A stretch of 64,000 nucleotides of DNA, taken from NCBI RefSeq assembly GCF_041146795.1, contig NC_135175.1:31313075-31377074 (forward strand), read 5' to 3'. Origin of the DNA: Maylandia zebra (lineage: Eukaryota > Chordata > Actinopteri > Cichliformes > Cichlidae). Below are positions 12,977 to 25,676 of this stretch, piece by piece. The notes beneath the pieces are model-generated. The model did not search any database and was not told the DNA's origin. It was given only the letters and a program-made list of their open reading frames with translations. Within the stretch, counting starts at the first letter, position 1, and each line of letters opens with the position of its first letter. Both the position numbers and the translations under genes were made by a program.

Positions 12977-15735
12977 ATGAACACATCAGATACCCCCATG
13001 ACTCTAGTGGAGGAGAATGCACATTTCCCGTTTATGTTAAATTTCATTAGTTTTATTTCATTAATGCTGGGTTGCAGGAGCAGCAGACTGAGCACAGACA
13101 CTCATGCCTCCCTCTCCTCAAGAAACACGCACCATTATCATTCCTTACGCTGCACATGATATTCCCACTCCTCACGCTTTAGCACCTCTCACTACAGATG
13201 CCAGTGGAAAAGGTGAGAAAGAGATATAAGAGCAGATGAAACAGGAAGTCAACACACTCAGACATCCTCGCCTTGTTTTAAAACATAAAAACACATTAGG
13301 AAAAGACACACCAGTACCTTCTTGATTACAGCTCCTCCTGCAGCCTCCTCACTCTGTCCACTAAATACATATTAGAGGTTGCAACATCTTTCAACTCAGA
13401 CTGGGAACAGGCACGAATCAGAGAAAGGAGAACGGTGACTTGTCTTTTATTGCTATAGTGATTGTGGATTCTTGTAGTTACACTTCCTTTGTTCATCTTT
13501 AATTCCATATTACTGTTGTGTTGTGTAGGGTTCTATCTTTATGTCTTGTCTTTGTTTTCTCCTATTTTTACAAATAAATCTGGGAAATAAAATTCTCAAT
13601 CTCTTCAAAGTGGTAGAGCAGCTCACTCAGAGGGTGTACTCGTTAGAAGCCCAAAATACTGGAGCTCTACTCTGAGCACCTTCTGAGGCTGAGCCCAGAA
13701 ACCCTTTAGAGAAAGTTTATTTCCACTGCTTCATTCATTGATATTTTTGTCTGTATCCAACAACATGTGGCCATTTGTGAAGGTGGTGACTACAATCACC
13801 GACCCTGTGTTGGATACATAAACCCACCGTTTATGTATCCAGCTATGAATGCAAGAGGTAAGAGGTCATGTTGATGTTGGCAGCACATGACCAATCAGAG
13901 ACAGGGATACGTAGATAACCTGGACAAGAAAACTAAACATATTTTGCTGAAAATACTTTAGGACCCAGGGGATTAAAGGGAGAGAGTGTAAAGCAGTGGG
14001 TGCTCACTGAAAACAGTAACATTTTAGCTAAAGTGTGAAGATTATAAATGAAATTAAAGGTTATAAAAAGACACTTTGTATATCTGTCCAATGGTGCTTC
14101 TTATTTTTCTTTTCATGTCATCTTCTCTCTAAGCAACACAGCTACTGGAAACAGTTCTGCTTATTTATTAGTTCAAATATTTTACAGAAATATTTGTTAT
14201 GAACTGTAGATAGTTTTCATGCAAATTATTGATAGAGCTTTAAAAACAGTTTTGTAGTCATATTTATCTTTTAGTTGTTTTCTAAATGATATTTCTCATG
14301 TTTGATAAGATTCATTACAAAACTTGAAACATTCCAGTGCTTTCCACTGTTTGCTCTGATGTAGCTGAGGTGTTAACATAGTTTAACAAACACAATGAAG
14401 TTAATGAGTAAATAACGATCATACTTTCAACACACAATGACTTCAGGGTGGCTGTAGCTCAGGCAATAATGTGGGTCACCTACTAAACAGAAGGTTGGTG
14501 GTTCAATCCCAGTCTGTACACCAACCCAATGTTGCTCTTGGATAAATCCATCAGAGTATGAATGTGTGTGTAAAGGTAGGAATGGAAGCATTTAACAACA
14601 TCTTAGAAAAAGCGATTAGGTGAATGAAAAAGTTGTGTAAAGGTATACAAAAGAGTAGAAAAGTGCAACATAAGAACAAGTCCATATACTCAAAATTACT
14701 TTTACATTAAATAATTTTCTTTAAAATATAATAAAAATATATAAAAACTATGAATAAAACTGAATTCAATTGAACTGAATTGAAGATGTATTCTATTCTA
14801 TTCTATTCTAAGATGTGATGAATCCAGGGAACCTCCAGGGGGAGCAATATTTACAGAATTAATTTACAGGACACTGAATAACTGGTTTTGGTTTAGAATT
14901 AATTCACATATCCACATAACACTGCATTCTAAAATGCGTGTGCACGTTTAGTTTACACTGTTATGTATGATTAATCTTTGTTTTCTGAGTTACTTTCGTT
15001 GCAGCTGCTTCAGTCCCTTGATTAAGGAGCCAATAGGTGGGAAAGGGGCAGAGCGAGTTTCAGTTAGGTCAGTTTTTAGTTATCAGTATGTTTTGTTTTT
15101 TCTTTTAACTTTGAGCAGAGTTCTGTTATTTTGACCTCTTTTATGGGCCCAAGATTTTGATTCTTTTTGCCTGATTTGACCAATTATGTTTTGGGGTCAC
15201 ATAAAAATTCCATTTTATCCTTTTTTTGGACTTTAACCTGTGTCTAAGTTTCCTTCGCTGCTCGGTACATCACACAGCCAAACAACTATAAGTGAAATGA
15301 ACACGGTCCACAGGTGCCAGGCAGAAAAGGAATCATCAAATGTGACGCAACAGCTACATGAACTCTACATGTCTGTGACCAAGATGAACTTAACATGCCA
15401 GCTGACCCTGAACAGTTGGTGGCACACACAAGTGTAATATTTTCCACAAAGAAGTCCCTAATACAGCAACATAAAAGGAGTTTGTTTGACAGTCTTCGTT
15501 GGATTGACTTTTGAACGACAGGAACTCACTGTATATTTATACTAGTCTAGAATGACTTGTGGAGCCATCTAACCAAGTGTGGGGTCAAAGGTTCAAACAA
15601 TTGTATATAAACACAAATTCTTTGAGTGTGTAATCAATTTGCTATAAGATGAAATTAACTAGGAAAATAAGGAACAACCCAGAAGGAAACCAGTAGATGA
15701 CATCACTGTCATGGCTACCTCTGTCTTACTGTCTA
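12977..15735. repeat. Intergenic part of the duplicated chemokine unit (copy B)
   Basis: Several blocks recur about 7.2-8 kb downstream: 13066-13120 at about 21106-21160, 14280-14510 at about 21520-21730, and 15287-15735 at about 22595-23110. A fragment at 14058-14150 resembles the sequence before exon 4 of genes 2-4 without a usable exon, and another lies at about 20610-20700. No functional gene is seen here. The region marks the tandem duplication that produced genes 3 and 4. Confidence 0.6.
14446..14690 (+). mobile_element. tRNA-derived SINE
   Basis: GTGGCTGTAGCTCAGG (A-box region) and GGTTCAATCCC (B box, about 14500-14510) form an internal polymerase III promoter. The tail contains the fish-SINE phrase about 'aaaagtgcaacataagaac'. 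It is conserved at the same place in the next duplicate (21691-22010), so it predates the duplication. It is not a tRNA gene, because no acceptor stem is formed. Confidence 0.6.
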
Positions 15736-15738
15736 TGG

Positions 15739-16261
15739 CAGGCCACTTCTAGCACCGTCATCTCATTGGAGGGCCACTTTAGTGTTCAAGTAGTACAAAA
15801 AAAAACAAGAAAAGAAAAGAAAACACCCACTAATATTTCCAAAAATGTAATGTTTTGCTTGTTTTAACACGAACATGGTGTAGAGTCGAGTCTTAACAGC
15901 TTACTTAGAACTGGGCTCATCAGGCACTCTTTTTGGCTGCAGTGGCCATTATCATAATATATACATGCTTCCAGCTCCCGTTTGTGGTCGCTAGCACCTC
16001 GTACTTTTCGACTTTGCTTTTTCTCCCACCATCGCGCTCGCACACGAACAGCGGGAGGGGCGGTCCCACATGTTCTCCCTGCAGCACGGACTACACCGCC
16101 CATGCGGCTACAGTCGTAAAGGGCCATGCCTGTAACACTCTGCTCCTATTGCCTTCATATGAAATCATTTTTCAAATAATATTTTTAAAAAACATTTCTT
16201 CACATCAATATGCGGGTCACAAGTAGAGGTGATGTGGGCCGCAAATGGCCCGCGGGCCGTG
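15739..16261. mobile_element. hAT-like non-autonomous element in unit B
   Basis: The left end begins CAGGCCACTTCTAG and the right end has GGCCCGCGGGCCGTG, typical of Charlie-type hAT ends. It interrupts sequence that is continuous in unit C (about 23105-23120). The flanks GTCTATGG and GTCTGTGC look like a decayed 8-bp target-site duplication. No transposase frame is visible. Confidence 0.5.
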
Positions 16262-16945
16262 GTCTGTGCTCTTCCACCTGCTTTTTTAAACATATTTTTT
16301 CCCCTGAGCTCAAACACTTTATTAATAAAGTTTGGAAATAGATCATCACGTACCTTGTGTTAAAGATCACTAAATGGTAATCTTAAGCCTCTAATTTAAG
16401 GTCTGTACCTGTTGACAATTACTAAGTGTAGAAGCAGTTTCTGTGAAGCCCACTCATTAAACGCTATTAAAGACAAAGTCACAGGGAAAGTCCTCTTAAA
16501 TGTGGCCACAGAAGCTGATCACCCAGTAATGTCACTGTTTTATTCTGAGTTGTCTTTGAAAGGAAACCACCATGAATTCAGATGTGGGAGGTACAAACCA
16601 CTAATAAAATCAACACCCACAGATTAACAGGAACGAAACTGGTGGAAGATCACGTCACAGAGAGTCCCCGTGCTCAGCCAATGGAAAGCCTTTCCACACA
16701 CCGAGGGAACATTTGTAATAAAACATGTTAAAATACTTCTCTGTATGTAATAAAATAACTAACTTTACCTTTCCTGCTCTCTCTTTTCTTTTCTCTACAT
16801 TTCAGAGAGGATTAAACTAAAGATTTGTCATTAATAAACTAAGTTGTGTGCAAGTTTCCAACAAGTCAACAAAAGAGTGAAACAAAAACATTCATTCCCC
16901 ATCTGTTTATTAGAGATGCGACGGACTACTCAACAATCCATTTAA
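16262..16945 (+). pseudogene. Relic of gene-1-type chemokine exon 4 and flank (unit B)
   Basis: From about 16310 the sequence matches intron 3 and exon 4 of gene 1: the phrases TTATTAATAAAGTTTGGAA, AAAATACTTCTCTGTATGTAATAAA, and then an acceptor-like CATTTCAG followed by GAGGATTAAACTAAAGATTTGTCATTA in place of gene 1's coding start. In-frame stops and indels destroy the exon (about 16806-16860), and no upstream exons 1-3 are present. It is a broken duplicate of gene 1. Confidence 0.65.
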
Positions 16946-17930
16946 ACCAGAGCTTCCCAAAGTGTGGGGCCTGCCCCCTGTGGGGGAGGGGGGGGGGGGG
17001 GGGGGGGCGCAGAGCCATTGCAGGGGGGGCACGGTATGAAAAGGAAAAAAAAATGAAACGCTTGGACACTGCTAGTGATCGATGTAGCGATTCTGTGCTG
17101 TTGAGGGGAGCACGGCATGGCATGGGGGAGATGACAATGATCTACAGCCGATCGGGACACAGAACACAATGCGCTTTAAAAAAAAAATAAATCATGCAAG
17201 GCGAGGCTTCAAACGGTGAACCGCGTTATAGCGAGGGACCACTGTAATTGTGAAGATAAGTTCCAACATACCCTTCGTAAATACTAACATATAGAGACCC
17301 TTGCCCACAATCATTCATGTATTTTTTTATGTCCTGTGGCTTTTTTTCACGGTTTGTTGACATGCTGTGTAGGTGTGTACTTATATAGACATAATGGGGA
17401 AACATCTGGCTTTGACTATTGTTCACCTGTAGTTTGAATGCTGGACATTGGCCTGTTAAATCATAAGAACAGTCACTATACAGAGATGTGCTTCTGAATG
17501 TGGACGATGTGTCTTCTGCATGCAGTAATGCAGTTCTGCTTATGTTGAGTGATGTAAACAAACAATCGATCTACACACTTCGAACATCAAAATTGATCAT
17601 TTGATTTTTTATGACACAGCAGTGGTGAGTGTTCACACCCTCTGCTCTTTGTAACCTAAAGTAATCTTTCCGTTTTCGAGTTTTGGTCATGATTTTTGAG
17701 TCCACCTTCGCAGTAGCAGTTGACTGCAAAATAAAGCAACCAGAACCGTACAACCTTACATCTGGTCTTAAAACAGGAAGTTAGCATTTTCTCGTGCACA
17801 GGGTCTATAACGTGGCGCACAGCGTGACGTGAAAAAAGGCACATACCTTTGACATTGCGTGACGAACTCTGTATGAGGTGTGAAATAAACCCCAATGGAG
17901 TTTGAAAACAAAATATGTGTGTGCGTGTTT
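16946..17930. repeat. Composite DNA-transposon repeat with pogo-like end
   Basis: This segment is absent from unit C. It holds a run of 20 G (16988-17007), a CTTCCCAAAGTGTGGGGCC start, and at 17218-17246 GAACCGCGTTATAGCGAGGG and the following bases, the inverted terminal repeat typical of pogo/Tigger-type elements. The part from about 17070 to 17860 is repeated at about 39330-40066. No intact transposase is present. Confidence 0.55.
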
Positions 17931-18119
17931 GAAGGATGAATAATATTATTTATGAATTGGATAAATAATATATGTTGTCTGACAGCAGAACAACACTTGT
18001 TTCACAGCAGCGTACTGCTGCTCCTACTGCTACTGCTGTTAGTAATGTTAATATTACTACTATAAAATGTCAATACTTGTGGGATGACTGTTCATATATT
18101 TCCAGTTTATAGTACACAT

Positions 18120-18389
18120 TATCAGGTTTAAACCCATTACAGACACATTGAGCTGTACAACAAACCTCAACACGAGAAAGGAAGCTGCACGCCACAGCAG
18201 TCTGTGGTTGTCGTGTTTCCATCAGTGTTTATTTTTGTGTAAATACATCACCAAACAGCCCCTAATTCAGTCACAAGCTACAGTATATAAGATGAGCCGC
18301 TGTCACACTTTGACAAGTTCATCAGCTGGTAACAAACCTGTTCACAGCTCAGATCCAGACTCAGATTTGGTGCCTTTCAGCGTCTCAAC
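18120..18389 (+). promoter_or_regulatory. Promoter and 5'UTR of chemokine gene 3 (TATA 18284-18291)
   Basis: TATATAAG lies 106 bp before the ATG at 18390. The block is nearly identical to the promoters of genes 2 and 4, including the CAGTCTGTGGTTGTCGTG segment shared with gene 4 only. Confidence 0.75.
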
Positions 18390-19631
18390 ATGTGTTCGAG
18401 TCTCTCCACCAGCCGCCTGATTCTTCTGATCTCCCTGAGTGTGATGATGCTCATCTCTGTATCAGGTACACTTTTTATTTCTGGAGTTTGCTCTGTTGTG
18501 AAAGTTCAGTGACAACAGCTAAAAGCCTGTTTTTCAACATGGTTATGAATCTATCTGACCTTAATGTAACTTTCTAACTGACAACTAACTGTGCGAAAAG
18601 AGACTAAAGCTAGCACAGACTGTAACAGAGCAGCTGTTTCTGGACAAATTACTGTCAACTGCATTTAATAAAATCTATATGGTTGATTAAATCCAGTTGT
18701 ATTGTTGTCAGCTATGTAATTTTTTGAAATTAACATAATAACTGCATCAGTAAATTATTTATACAACATCTGAGAGTTGAGATTGTTTCAGTCTCCATGA
18801 TATCTTAAAGGGTTTGAAAAATAATGACAATGTGTGTGATGATGTGCTGCAGGGGCTGACTTCGTGGGGAAAACCAGCTATAAAACACATTCTAACAGTG
18901 GTGTAATAAACATGTCTGCACCTAAATGGGCAAAAAACATCATCAGCTGCTTTGAACAAAACAGACCAGATGGCTATGTGTAAGTAGAACTTCTTCTAAA
19001 TACAATTTAACCAAATAAAATGTAGAAATGAATTCTTGATTAAAAATCCACAAACACAACAATGAAAATGAGATTTGCACTGAAACCTTGATGTAGCAGA
19101 TAAATGTTCCCCTCTCTAACATACAGCACTACTGTTTGCTCTGTGATTGTTTCTAATGTGGTGACGTTGGGGAATCTGTGAGTTTGTGCTTATGAGCTTG
19201 GAGGAAACCTGAGCTGTTCTCTCACAGCATAATGCAAAATGGACCCTGCACATGTTCAGTTAACAATAAAGTGAAAATGTCCAATCCTTTAATTTGTCTT
19301 CTTCGCTCTAAACTTCTTTCTTTATTCTTCTGTTTTTTTCTTCCAGGGTCAAAACACGTGCAGGAAGAACATTTTTCCTCAGACCAAACACCGAGTGGCT
19401 TAAAAGGAAAATAAATGAGGTGAGAAACAAAATATTTATAAAAAAAAATGTCAACACAAAGTTTAGAAAAACCAACAGTGACTTTCTATCAAAAGTGTGA
19501 AGATTATAATATAGGTAATAAAACGACACTGTGTGTATCTGTCTAATGGTGCTTCTTCTTTTCATGTCACCTTCTCTCTTTCACCTCCACAGGGAACTCT
19601 GCTGTGTCCTCCAGTGATTTCTAAATCATGA
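18390..19631 (+). CDS. Chemokine-like secreted protein with only 2 mature cysteines (gene 3)
   Basis: Exons 18390-18465, 18853-18979, 19347-19419 and 19593-19631 join in frame to give 104 residues. The signal peptide (residues 1-26) is almost identical to genes 2 and 4. In the mature part the single N-terminal Cys is Ser34 (TSYKTHS). A 9-base deletion removes canonical Cys3, leaving NRPDGYV, and Cys4 is Phe78. Only C58 and C97 remain, the pair equivalent to the extra, non-canonical bridge of gene 1. The WLKRKI helix and the exon 4 tail LLCPP are intact, and the stop moved two codons beyond that of gene 2 (the third codon now reads TCA before TGA). Splice sites, TATA box and poly(A) signal are all intact. 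It may be a functional divergent ligand or antagonist, or a gene starting to decay. Confidence 0.82.
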
Positions 19632-19798
19632 TGATGGAAACGATGAAACAGAAATATTTGTTAAGAAATTTTGATTATTTTTGTAAATTGTTTCTGGAGC
19701 TTAAAAATAGTCCTGTAGTAATATTTATTAAAATGTCATGAAATATGAATGTTTGAAGTTTACTTATTCTGTCTTCAATCTGAGAAGAAAGATAAATC

Positions 19799-19804
19799 AA
19801 TAAA
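19799..19804 (+). terminator. Poly(A) signal of chemokine gene 3
   Basis: AATAAA in AAATCAATAAAAGCC, 167 bp after the stop codon, homologous to those after genes 2 and 4. Confidence 0.65.
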
Positions 19805-21690
19805 AGCCTTTAAGTTCAGATTTATAATGGTGTGTGTGATTATTTAGTACTTGCTGTAACAACATATTCTCATGATGATGTCATGATCTCAGGACACCAG
19901 GAAGCACAGACGGCAGAAATCACTTGGAAAAGTTCTTCACGAATACATAAACTATCAACACAAGGACACATAAATGGATGCTCTACAAACTAGAAACACA
20001 AAGATTCTAACATAGGAGACACATTAGAGACTACAGCTTGCCTGTTTATGTAATTAGACTTAGACATTAGACTTGGACTGCAAATGACTGGCTCCACTCC
20101 TCACACCTTGGAGCCTCCCACTACAGAAGAAAAAGAGGAGATAACAGGATGTTAACACACATCTTTGAAACATTAGTTTTAATGTTTTGTCAGTTAAATG
20201 TAAAAAAGAATAATGTGATGTCAGACCTTTTTTAGTCACAGGCACAGAAATAGTGAACTGTAGAAAGTCTGATCAGCTTAAATAACTGAAGCTGTTGATC
20301 TTTAGTCCTCCCACTATAGTTTGTGTATTCCAGCTGTGCCACAGTGTTTAGAAGATGTGACTCTCTGTCCTCTTACATGCCTCGTAGATTTCTTAATTCA
20401 CACGATTTCATAGAGGCAGCTGCTTTTGAAGAATCATCAGTCCTGCGACTGTGTGTGGCTCAGTGTTGTCCAACAAACTGAAGTTGAAGGCCTGATTTTC
20501 TCTTTAAAATCCTTTTAAATCATCTGTAGAGAAAATTTGTGAAAGCAGCGGGTGTTCACTGAAAACCAGCATTAACATTTTAGCTAAAGTGTAGATTATA
20601 AATGAATTAAAAGGTTATAAAAAGACACTGTGTATATCTGTCCAGTGGTGTTTGTTATGTATATCTTTTCATGTCACCTTATCTCTAAGCAACACAATTA
20701 CTGGAAACAGTTCTGTTTATTTATTAATTCACACTTTTACAGAAATATTTGTCAGGAAATTTTGATTTTTATGTAAATAGAGCTTTATAAATAGTTTTGT
20801 GGTCATATTTTATAAAAAGCTATTGAATATAAATGTTTGAAGTTTTCTTATTCTGCCTTCAAGCTGAGAGCAAAGAGAAATCAATTAAAGCCTTAAAAAT
20901 CTGATTTTTGCTAATGCATTGTGTGTGATTATTTAATATTTACTCTAAGTATTATAACGGACAACAAAATACTCATTGTCATGACAACATCATGATCACG
21001 GGACACCAGGAGGCAGTATATGGCAGAAGTAAAACTGAACATTCAAAAATCACTTGGAAAGTTATTCACAGATACGTAATACGTGTTTTATTCATACTTT
21101 CATTAATGTTGGGTTGCAGGAGCAGCAGACTGAGCACAGACACTCATACCTCCCTCTCCTCAGCCTCCTCCAGCTCCTTTAGGGAAGCACTGAGGCATTC
21201 CCAAGTCTGCCAAGAAACACATGTCTTTCTCATTCCTTAAACTGCACATGATTAACTCCACTGCTCCCATCATAATCCCTCTCACTGCAGAATGCTGGAG
21301 AGGAAGTGAGGATATAACAGATATAACAGGACATGAGACATCTTTGTCTGTTAACGTCCTGTTATATCCAACCCATGTCCAAACATGATTTGATGCTCGT
21401 ACATTGCACTAAGTACAGGGTACTTGCATCGTATTTACCAGTCATGTTATAAAATGATACCAAGATTTCAAATAATCGTGCAAACACTCTATAAGAACAA
21501 AATCTTTTAGTGTATTTCTAAATGATATTTCTCATGTTTGATAAGGTTCATTACAAAACTTGAAACATTCCAGTGCTTTCCACTGTTTGCTCTGATATAG
21601 CTGAGGTGTTAACATAGTTTATCAAAGACATGGATTAATTAAAGGTTAATGAGTAAATAAAGATCAAACTTTCAACACATAAGTATTTTG

Positions 21691-22010
21691 GGGTGGCTGT
21701 AGCTCAGGCGGTTGTGTGGGTCACCTACTAAATCCCAGTCTGCTACAGTCTGTATACCAACCCAGTGCTGCTCTCCAATGCATCCATCAGAGTGTCTGTG
21801 AATGTTAGACAGGAAACATTTAACAGCATATCGTTAGCTTCATAGCATAATTGCCTAAGTCATTTGACTAAGTCAATGACTTAGGCACTTATGCTATGAA
21901 GCTAACGATATTAGAAAAACTGCTTTTGTGATTGGGTGAATGAACAAGTTGTGTAAAGGGCTTTGAGTACTCAGAGTAGAAAAGCGCACCATAAGAACCA
22001 GTCCATTTAC
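21691..22010 (+). mobile_element. tRNA-derived SINE, B box partly deleted
   Basis: This is the unit C counterpart of the SINE at 14446-14690. It begins GTGGCTGTAGCTCAGG, but the GGTTCAATCCC B box is shortened to AAATCCC. A perfect-looking hairpin (21829-21910) has been inserted into its body. Confidence 0.6.
21829..21910. repeat. 82-bp foldback: 35-bp inverted arms with one mismatch
   Basis: The left arm (21829-21863, starting TATCGTTAGCTTCATAGC) and right arm (21876-21910, ending GCTATGAAGCTAACGATA) are reverse complements with one mismatch. A 12-base spacer (TTGACTAAGTCA) separates them. The paralogous SINE in unit B reads straight from 'aacatct' into 'tagaaaaa', so the hairpin is an insertion specific to unit C. 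Confidence 0.8.
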
Positions 22011-23383
22011 CATATTGTTTCCTCTTGAAAAAGGTCAAAGTCCATATACTCAAAATTCATTTTACATTAGTGATCGACTTACATACAAGACTGTGCCACA
22101 CTAGTGGCCCAGATTATACAGAGTGTCTGGGGGAGGAACATATATTTGTTGACGTTTTCTTGTATTCTTGTAAGGTCTTTTCTTTAACATAGAATAAAAA
22201 AATATAAATTATGAATAAAACTGAATTTAATTCAATTGAATTGAAGATCTGATGAATCCAGGTATTCTGAAACTCACTTTGCATGGACAGAAAGAACCTC
22301 CAAGGGGAGGAATATTTCCAAGAAACTCCATCATAATCCACTTTTTTAGTTCTAGCTAACACTAGAACTATTAATACTGCAAGTCTTTTCAAACAAAAGA
22401 TATTTTAGACACATGATGAAGCAGCTCATAATCGAGTCAGGGTTCAAGTTCAAATATTTTATTCGAGCTAAAATATAGTTGCAAAAGCCTAAACAAGACA
22501 GCAGCAGAGTAGAAAAGTTATCCAGGATTCTCCCTACTAAAATCTAAATTACAGACCTTGTGCTGCAATCCTTCTTCCCACCATTAAGCATTGAACAGTC
22601 AAACAACTACAAGTGAAATGAACACGGTCCACAGGTGCCAGGCAGAAAAGGAATCATCAAATGTGACCCAACAACTAATCAAGGTACATGAACTCTACAT
22701 GTCTGCAACCAAGATGAAATTAACATGCCAGTTGACCCTGAACAGTTGGTGGCATACGCACAAGTGTAATATTTTCCACAAAGAAGTCCCTATGACACCA
22801 ACATAAAGGGGATTTGTTTGACAGTCCTCGTTGGATTGACCTTACTCAGAACGACAGGAACTCATGTATATTTATACTACACTAGAATGACTTGTGGAGC
22901 CATTTATAAGAAAATGTGGGGTCAAAGTTTCAAAATAAAGACAAATTCTTTGACTGTGTCACTAATTTGTTATACGATGAAATTAATTAGGATGATAAGG
23001 AACAACCCAGAAACCACCAGGGCTTAAGCCTGCCAAGTGCTTCATAATGAGACCTGAAACCAGTGGATGACATCACGGTCATGGCTACCACTATCTTTTA
23101 ATACTGTCTATGGCCCTCCCACCTGCTTTTTTAAACATACCTTTTCCCCAGTGGCAGCTGAACTTCATTCGACCATGGCCTGCAATGACTTTGCCAAATT
23201 CTTCACTGACAAAATCCAAAAGATTAGACAAGCAATTGGTACATCAACAGCAGATTCAGGATATATACTGTGTCCACTGAAAAACTGTTTAAACATGATG
23301 AAACAGTTTCACCCTATTAACAGCAAAGACCTGGAGGACATCTTAGGTCAACTGAACTCCTCCTCTTGCTGTTTAGATGTCCT

Positions 23384-24034
23384 TGTCATGGTCCTGGGTT
23401 GTGTGACCCAGTGTGTTATGCTTAACCTATTTTGATGTTTATTGTTTGCTTAGGTTCTTTAAGGTAGTCCAGCCCTTTTTGTAATTATGTTACCCTTGCA
23501 TTACGTCTCCCTTGCCCTTCGTGTGTTTATGTCTGTGTGTCTTGTACTGTCAAGTTCATGCTGTCAGTTATGTCACCTCCCCCTGTACTACGTCTCCCCG
23601 GTTCATGTCTCATGTTTCCTGTTTTACTTTGAAGGCCTGCATTCACTGTCTGTGTATTCAGCTCACTCCTCCTGTCCTGTCGTTAAGTTCATGTGTGTCA
23701 GCTGCGTTCCCATGTGTGGCCACTTCCCCTGATCATCCCTCATGTGTATTTAGTCTCTGTGTTTCTTACAGTCTGTGTCGCGTCGTCTGTGTTATCTCCC
23801 CTACCCCTTGTCATAGTTCCCCAGCCTTAACTAGTCCTAGTTTGTACTTTGTTTAGCCATAGTTTTCCCAGTCTATGTTCAGGTTTTCCCTCAGTTGCTT
23901 TGCTGCCTTGTTCCTTAAGTTTTCGGCCCTAAATAAAGGCTCGCCTTCTGTTAAGTCCGGTTTTGTGTCCTCACCTCTGTTTGCTCTTGGGTCCTCCACT
24001 CACTCCACACGGTCTGCCCCGGCGGTCCGTGACA
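23384..24034 (+). mobile_element. Solo LTR with perfect 5-bp duplication GTCCT
   Basis: It starts TGTCATGGTCC and ends CCGTGACA, 651 bp, flanked by GTCCT at 23379-23383 and 24035-24039. It carries an AATAAA (about 23931). Removing it restores the L2 frame across the junction (…CCLDV then LPTSSF…), which confirms both borders. Confidence 0.85.
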
Positions 24035-24282
24035 GTCCTGCCAACAAGTTCTTTCAAAAAGGTCTCAAAGACTTTGGAGTCAGACCTGTTACAGATCGTC
24101 AACTTTTCTTTAATATCAGGTGTGTTTCCAGAACCACTAAAAACTAATTAAACCTGTACTGAAAAAGGAAAACCTTGACAAGACACAAATGAACAACTAC
24201 AGGCCGATCTCAAATCTCCCATTTTTAAGTAAGATCATTGAAAAAGCAGTTTCTCAAAAGCTCAATCCGATCGTTCAGTCTG

Positions 24283-25110
24283 ACGTCACTAGCCGTGTCT
24301 GGGCCTAAACTCCGCTGCAGGTCCATATATCAAATGATCGCTGTGGCATTACTGAGAGTTCAAAAACTGTCTTAAGTCTTTCATCTTTAATAAAATGATC
24401 AGCGTTCTGCTCTACCACGTGTAACAACTGAGTTTAACATCCAGGCATCCATGAAAATGGAATTTATGACATTTAACGGAGTTAGAAGTTAGCAGGAAGT
24501 TAGCTCGCTAGCTTCCACCTAAATACAATATAGCATATCCTGACTGCGGGGTTTTGGAAACAAATTAAAATGTACAGCTCTGTTATCACTTCCAACATAA
24601 ATTAAGACAGAAAACTAAACAGCAGTGACGTTTGTAGGGTTACTGAAGTTGGGCTAGCTGGTATATAATGATGTGCTACGTGACTGCTAGCGACACAGCT
24701 ATTTTAGCATAATATAAACAAGCTAACTTTTTTTCCACTTGATAAAAGTTAACGTGAGTGTTGTCGGTGGTCAGGAACAAATGTAATTGCATGGCAGGAT
24801 GCTGTAAAAGGACCAAATTTCAGCCAGGAGAACAACTGAGATAATCCATCCACAATACGAGGTTAGTCATTCATATACTGCTGCATGGGCTGTGCTGTAG
24901 TTACATCGTAAGGTTTTAAAAACTGAGCTTAAATAAATGATTAGTGGTATTAAAAGCCGAGGGAGGTCAACGGTGATCACTGACTTTTTTAGGAGCTTTT
25001 TGAGATTAAATAGAAGAAAATACAAAGCATTAAACATGTTAACAACACAAAAGCCATATTAAACGCAGACTACTTTAGGCCCGGAAGTAGGATTCGTCAC
25101 GTCATCACTT
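24283..25110. mobile_element. DNA transposon fragment inside the L2 relic
   Basis: This AT-rich non-coding insert separates two adjacent parts of the L2 reverse transcriptase. Its ends have related motifs (CTGGGCCTAAACTCCG at left, TTTAGGCCCGGAAGTAG at right, roughly inverted). Exact borders and family could not be fixed by eye. Confidence 0.4.
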
Positions 25111-25676
25111 AATAATCGGATTACTTTTAATTCTAACTGCTATGACGCCTTCCAGTCAGGTTTTAGACAGAACTACAGCACTGAAACTGCTCTGACCAAA
25201 GTGTTTAATGACTTATGTCTGAATACAGACAGTGGAAAAATGTCAGTTTTAGTTTTACTGGATCTCAGTGCAGCATTTGATACAGTTGACCACAACATAT
25301 TACTCAAACGAGTGAAGAACTGGGCAGGTCTTTCAGGAACTGTACTAAACTGGTTCAAAACCTATTTAGAAAACAGGAAATACTTTGTATCAATAGGTAA
25401 CTTCACATCTGAGCAGACAAGTATCACATGTAGAGTTCCCCAAGGTTCCATCTTGGGACCCGTTCTGTTTAACATTTACATGCTCCCACTGGCACAGATT
25501 ATAAAGCACAACAAAATAAACTATCATAGCTATGCAGATGACACACAAACATACAGTGGCTTGCAAAAGTATTTCGGCCCCCTTGAACTTTCCCAAATTT
25601 TGTCACATTACAGCCACAAACATGAATCAATTTTATTGGAATTCCACGTGAAAGACCAATACAAGGTGGTGTACAC

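Larger units (their letters stand above)
19857..23149. repeat. Intergenic part of the duplicated chemokine unit (copy C)
   Basis: This stretch carries the counterparts of copy B (see 12977-15735), including the GGGTTGCAGGAGCAGCAGAC block at about 21112 and the 22595-23110 block. A second internal repeat, CAGGACACCAGGAAGCACAG-like, occurs at about 19892, 20998 and 30388. No intact exon is seen. It contains a SINE and a small foldback insertion, listed separately. Confidence 0.6.

Noticed and set aside
12977-13159. Frame containing LMLGCRSSRLSTDTH, repeated at 21100
   Set aside because: The repetition reflects duplication of the intergenic block. The two frames differ and lack start and splice context.
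14446-14520. tRNA gene candidates at 4844, 14446, 21691 and 31905
   Set aside because: A- and B-box-like sequences exist, but the cloverleaf and acceptor stem do not form and SINE bodies follow, so they are SINEs.
16846-17190. 114-codon plus-strand frame rich in glycine
   Set aside because: It runs through the 20-base poly-G run and a repeat also present at 39330; a low-complexity artefact.
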